A stretch of DNA of 64,000 nt, from positions 4,617 to 68,616 of the forward strand of contig CAZYPK010000007.1 in assembly GCA_964649195.1 (NCBI GenBank), read 5' to 3'. Position numbers and translations under genes: made by a program. How positions within the stretch are numbered: position 1 is the stretch's first letter; each line of letters begins with the position of its first letter. The notes beneath the pieces are model-generated. The model was given only the letters and a program-made list of their open reading frames with translations, did not search any database and had not been told where the DNA came from. The DNA comes from JTS-RE9 sp964649195. Its GTDB lineage: Bacteria; Planctomycetota; Phycisphaerae; Phycisphaerales; Phycisphaeraceae. Below are positions 60,901 to 64,000 of the stretch, piece after piece.

Positions 60901-62562
60901 TTGAGCACAAAGCAGATCGAAGTTCAGACGAAGAAGCTTTCGCAACTGATGTCGCTCATTGACGAGGGACGATTTGCGATCCCCAAACTGCAGCGAGAGT
61001 TCGTCTGGGACGGACTAAAGGCAGCCAAGCTATTCGACAGCATGCTGGCTCACATGCCCATCGGCGTGGTGATGATTTGGGACACGCCAAAGAGCCAAGT
61101 GCTGTATTTGCGTCAGAAATATCACATTCTTCCACCGTTCAACAGCAAGAATAAGCGAGTGTGGTTCCTGATTGACGGGCAACAACGAATATCGGTATCG
61201 CATCACGTCTCTCAGGGCGACACACTTCAGAACTCTAAGCGGAAGGATGTGCATTTCGACCGTGTGGTTTTTGCTCTTCAAGAGGAAGAGGATGGACAGC
61301 AGATTCGTTACCGTAAACGAGTCGATGGCCAGTACGAGTCATTGTCTGACATCCTGCATCCACATTGGAGAACGAAGTTGAGCCATCTCGGCAAGCAGCA
61401 GTTGGCTCGTGTGAAAAAGTGCCGGGATCGAATCCGGAACTATCCCATGCAGATGATGTTCGTCCGGAACAACGTCGAAATCATCAAGCAGGCATTTCGT
61501 CGCATTAACACGCTGGGCATGAAGCTTGCGACCGCTGACAGCATCATCAGTGAAGTGGACGACCTGAATATCGCTGACATTTGTCATGAAGTGGATCAGA
61601 AGGTGCCTCGTGACTTCGGGCAGATTCCAGAGATGCCCATTCTGTTTGCGATGGCAGCATTACGAGGAGCGACGGAACCGGGCGGCAAAGGTCTTCGCGC
61701 CGCGATTAAGAAACTGGAGAGTGAAGTCAAGGCGAGCCCGGCCGCACGCAAAGCTTTGTCCAAAGATTGGCATCGGCTGGTGAAGTGCTTTGAGAAAGCG
61801 GTCCAATACATGCGGATGCATTTTAGCGTCCTGAATCGCAACTTTCTGTATTCAGACTATATGGTGGCGATGCTCGCCTTGTTCCACTTCTGGCAGGGCA
61901 ATGGGCCGGGGGCGAAGCAGGCACGACAGATTCGAAAGTGGTTCTGGGCGACGACCGTCGGCAGTCGCTATTCGGGTAGCAGTTTCAGCCGAAGCCTACC
62001 GGAAGATTTGAAGTTCATCAAAAAATTGGCACATAATCCCAATGTGCAATTCAGTTATAAGCCGGAGGTCGAGCGTGCTGATGTGCGCAAGTCTCTCTAT
62101 GCGTCGCGCACCGGAATCACCACGGCGTTTTACTGCATGCTCTTTCGACGCGGGCCTGTACACCTGACGGTGAATGGCGTGATTCCCATCGTGCCGGAAT
62201 ATTTCATGGGCAGTACGAGCAAGAAGGACCGGCACCATATTTTTCCGAAGGGCGTTCTGGGACCATTGGGGGTACAAGCCAAGGTCTATAACAGCATCTG
62301 CAATATCTGCCTTTTGACTGCGGAAGAGAACCGCAGCATTGGCATGCGACGACCGAGATCCTACCTGGATGAGTACTTGAAGACGACGACTTACTTCAAA
62401 GCCAAAGTGTCCCGGCATCTCATACCCTGCGGGGAGAACGCCGCCGTTTGGCATTACGACCTTAAGAAAGGCTTCAAACAGTTTATGAGTGATCGCACGG
62501 CATTGATCTGCAATGAACTCGAGAAGGAGGCGGGTATCCGGCTCTTTCGCAAAGCCGAATAG
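60901..62562 (+). CDS. DUF262/HNH protein, GmrSD-like type IV restriction candidate
   Basis: A 553-aa protein. The N-terminal DUF262 part has AIPKLQREFVWDGLKAAKLFDSM and the DGQQR motif (FLIDGQQRISV), a ParB/DndB-like nucleotide-binding fold. The C-terminus has an HNH-type nuclease signature, DRHHIFPKG, then NSICNICLLTAEENRSIG. This is the layout of GmrSD-type enzymes that cut modified DNA. The start is TTG at 60901, with GGAGG seven bases upstream. It is the second cargo gene beyond the prophage. Confidence 0.85.
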   Translation: MSTKQIEVQTKKLSQLMSLIDEGRFAIPKLQREFVWDGLKAAKLFDSMLAHMPIGVVMIWDTPKSQVLYLRQKYHILPPFNSKNKRVWFLIDGQQRISVSHHVSQGDTLQNSKRKDVHFDRVVFALQEEEDGQQIRYRKRVDGQYESLSDILHPHWRTKLSHLGKQQLARVKKCRDRIRNYPMQMMFVRNNVEIIKQAFRRINTLGMKLATADSIISEVDDLNIADICHEVDQKVPRDFGQIPEMPILFAMAALRGATEPGGKGLRAAIKKLESEVKASPAARKALSKDWHRLVKCFEKAVQYMRMHFSVLNRNFLYSDYMVAMLALFHFWQGNGPGAKQARQIRKWFWATTVGSRYSGSSFSRSLPEDLKFIKKLAHNPNVQFSYKPEVERADVRKSLYASRTGITTAFYCMLFRRGPVHLTVNGVIPIVPEYFMGSTSKKDRHHIFPKGVLGPLGVQAKVYNSICNICLLTAEENRSIGMRRPRSYLDEYLKTTTYFKAKVSRHLIPCGENAAVWHYDLKKGFKQFMSDRTALICNELEKEAGIRLFRKAE

Positions 62563-62950
62563 CACCCGCTCAGCGGAATCACAGTGGAACGCAAGAGCAC
62601 AACCCCTCGCTTAATCTCGCGACGATTTCCGCGAGCCGGTCGTTAGCCTTCGTGCTGGTTGAGTCAGTTGATTCGTGGCACATCAACATCATTGCTCGGC
62701 TAGTTTGCGTTGCGCTCGAGGGCGGACCGTTCTCTAGTCGTTAACCAAAAGGGGCGTGTTAACGCGATAGCGCGATAGTTTGTGAGGCCATTTCAAGGGT
62801 CGTCGAGCGCAAGCCGGTAGGTTTGGCTCAGCCCCCGATAGCCTCAGGTACGAACCGATAGAGCCGGCGGACGCGGGCCAGGTGTCGTAACCCTTTGCTG
62901 GCCGCAAGATAGGGCGACGATGGTGTCGAAGCGAGAGGTGAGGTGGGTGT
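62563..62950. other. Non-coding stretch between cargo gene and tRNA terminator
   Basis: About 390 bases without a credible gene. A GTTAACCAAAAG, GTGTTAACGCG pair near 62740-62765 and a CGCGATAGCGCGATAG direct repeat are the only features noticed. Confidence 0.5.
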
Positions 62951-62986
62951 AAAATAAAACGGGTCCTCTCGTTTGAGAGGACCCGT
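62951..62986 (-). terminator. Intrinsic terminator of tRNA-Asn
   Basis: Perfect 12-bp stem (ACGGGTCCTCTC / GAGAGGACCCGT) with a 4-base loop, followed on the minus strand by TTTTATTTT. Confidence 0.92.
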
Positions 62987-62990
62987 CAAG

Positions 62991-63063
62991 CTCCCGGAAC
63001 TGGACTCGAACCAGTAACCTGCCGGTTAACAGCCGGCTGCTCTACCGATTGAGCTATCCGGGA
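62991..63063 (-). tRNA. tRNA-Asn (anticodon GTT)
   Basis: A 73-base cloverleaf. The acceptor stem is TCCCGGA / TCCGGGA with G as discriminator. The D-arm is GCTC..GAGC and the anticodon stem is CCGGC / GCCGG around the loop TGTTAAC region with GTT. The T-arm contains GGTTCGAGTCC. CCA is not encoded. Confidence 0.95.
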
Positions 63064-63265
63064 ATGGGAGCCTGTTACACCAATCGGAGTGAGAAGGATA
63101 GCGAGTTTTTTGCGTGTTTCAAGTGACGCGATCAACTTCGTTGTCCGATTCAACTCATGATGGCTTCCGGCGGTACGGCCTTGCAATCATCGGCAGAAAA
63201 GCGGGGTGGCTTGGGGTGTTGCCTCAAGGTTCGTGACAGGGTGGGCAAGAGGCGGTCTGGGCGTG

Positions 63266-63637
63266 TCACCAGCCGAGGCTTGAAAAGTAGCCTCGATGAA
63301 TCGCCATGATGAGGCAGATGGCGGCCAGGATGCCGCAGATCGTGGCGAGGCGGCGAGTCGGGCGGGTTGAATGTGGCGCCATCAGCAGCAACAGGCTGGC
63401 GACGATGGCGATCAGGGCGAGCGGGTATTGGAGCAGGCCGATGGTTTCGACGAGGCCTCGCAATTGGTCGCGCGGCTGACGGTGGGGCGAGATGCGCCAC
63501 TTGCCGTCGGCATCGCCATCGGTGCGCGGCAGATAGCGGCCCGCTTGGGCGTTGAGCATCTCAATGCGGAGCATCGTGGCGGTCATCCATGCGGTCAGCA
63601 TGGTGAGCAGCAGAATGGGGAGATGATGCTTCATCAT
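63266..63637 (-). CDS. Small integral membrane protein
   Basis: A 123-aa protein with three membrane segments: near the N-terminus (HLPILLLTMLTAWMTATML), the middle (YPLALIAIVASLLLLMA) and the C-terminus (ICGILAAICLIMAIH). A hydrophilic loop of about 45 residues separates the first two. No known family. It stands alone beside the tRNA, likely chromosomal. Confidence 0.65.
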   Translation of the reverse strand: MMKHHLPILLLTMLTAWMTATMLRIEMLNAQAGRYLPRTDGDADGKWRISPHRQPRDQLRGLVETIGLLQYPLALIAIVASLLLLMAPHSTRPTRRLATICGILAAICLIMAIHRGYFSSLGW

Positions 63638-63667
63638 CAGGCCGGGCTTGGAAACCTGGATAAGAAT

Positions 63668-63843
63668 GAGCCGCGACTCAACGAGTCGCGGACGTGAGCA
63701 GCCTGAAAGGGCGCCGAAACGCGCCTGTTGCGTACAGCCTTGATCGGCGTCCGGTCGTTTTCGCGTCTTGTGATCCTCTGCGCGATGGTCACGCCATTCT
63801 TGTCGTTCACGTCCGCGACGTGTTACGTCGCGGCTCCATCCAA
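63668..63843. repeat. 176-bp tandem repeat, unit 1
   Basis: Begins GAGCCGCGACTCAACGAGTC; the second unit starts at 63844. The hairpin CCGCGACTC / GAGTCGCGG opens the unit and a CCGCGACGT / ACGTCGCGG hairpin closes it. The two units differ at only a few positions. Confidence 0.9.
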
Positions 63844-64000
63844 GAGCCGCGACTCAACGAGTCGCGGACGTGAACAGCCTGAAAGGGCGCCGAAACGCGC
63901 CTGTTGCGTACAGCCTCGATCGGCGCCCGGTCGTTTTCGCGTCTTGTGATCCTCTGCGCGATGGTCACGCCATTCTTGTCGTTCACGTCCGCGACGTGTT
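63844..64000. repeat. 176-bp tandem repeat, unit 2 (cut by window end)
   Basis: Near-identical to 63668-63824 over the 157 bases seen, so the duplication is recent. More units may follow outside. Confidence 0.9.

Noticed and set aside
1..64000. CRISPR array
   Set aside because: No series of regularly spaced direct repeats with unique spacers was seen; the 10-bp repeats at 47181 and 55694 are too short and lack spacers.

Overview
The window is a GC-rich stretch of bacterial chromosome, almost all of it accessory DNA. The best guess for the host is a planctomycete, perhaps Phycisphaerae-like. This rests on the type of IS transposase, the trio of large serine recombinase, DUF2924 protein and small companion protein, and a prophage with a Ser-Gly-rich structural protein. 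It is an impression from protein style, not a database result. Ordinary chromosome is visible only at the right edge: a tRNA-Asn gene with its terminator, a small membrane protein gene, and a 176-bp tandem repeat.

Layout. 1-2400 is wreckage: an unidentified gene cut off and joined to a headless serine recombinase, which is itself cut at its zinc ribbon just before an IS with a DDE transposase. 2507-5104 encodes a large HSDR_N nuclease-STAND NTPase fusion. A gene-poor stretch and two genes of unknown role (one DUF3553) follow. 7539-24195 is a DNA phosphorothioation island. A cysteine desulfurase (dndA) is divergent from dndB-dndC-dndD-dndE; a decayed fragment of a Dnd-linked methyltransferase lies behind dndE. 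A three-gene minus-strand operon (HTH protein, GIY-YIG protein, GHKL ATPase) comes next, then the intact Dnd-linked methyltransferase. A four-gene minus-strand operon closes the island: PLD-helicase, 99-aa protein, Rad50/SMC-like ATPase, 175-aa protein. The desulfurase and DndB-E would install and regulate the sulfur mark. The last operon looks like the restriction arm, and the GHKL/GIY-YIG operon is an unexplained third module.

24410-58980 is a siphovirus-like prophage read mostly on the minus strand. From right to left it has a DUF2924 gene, serine integrase, HTH gene, S24 repressor (plus strand) facing an excisionase-like gene, sigma-like factor, and a replication/recombination set (PD-(D/E)XK exonuclease, AAA ATPase, DUF669, RusA, SF2 helicase, primase-helicase). 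A repeat-rich region, a ParB-type DNA methyltransferase and a plus-strand cluster of small genes follow. Packaging and head genes, tail genes and tape measure come next, and finally four glycan-related genes. No lysis gene and no clear tail tip or fibre was recognised.

59510-62562 holds two plus-strand defence-like cargo genes between the integrase end and tRNA-Asn: a NucS-like nuclease and a DUF262/HNH protein. The first is flanked by two diverged copies of a roughly 140-bp intergenic repeat. A 15-bp motif inside that repeat also occurs at two prophage gene starts. The window therefore joins at least three defence layers (phosphorothioation, STAND nuclease, NucS/DUF262 cargo) to a prophage.
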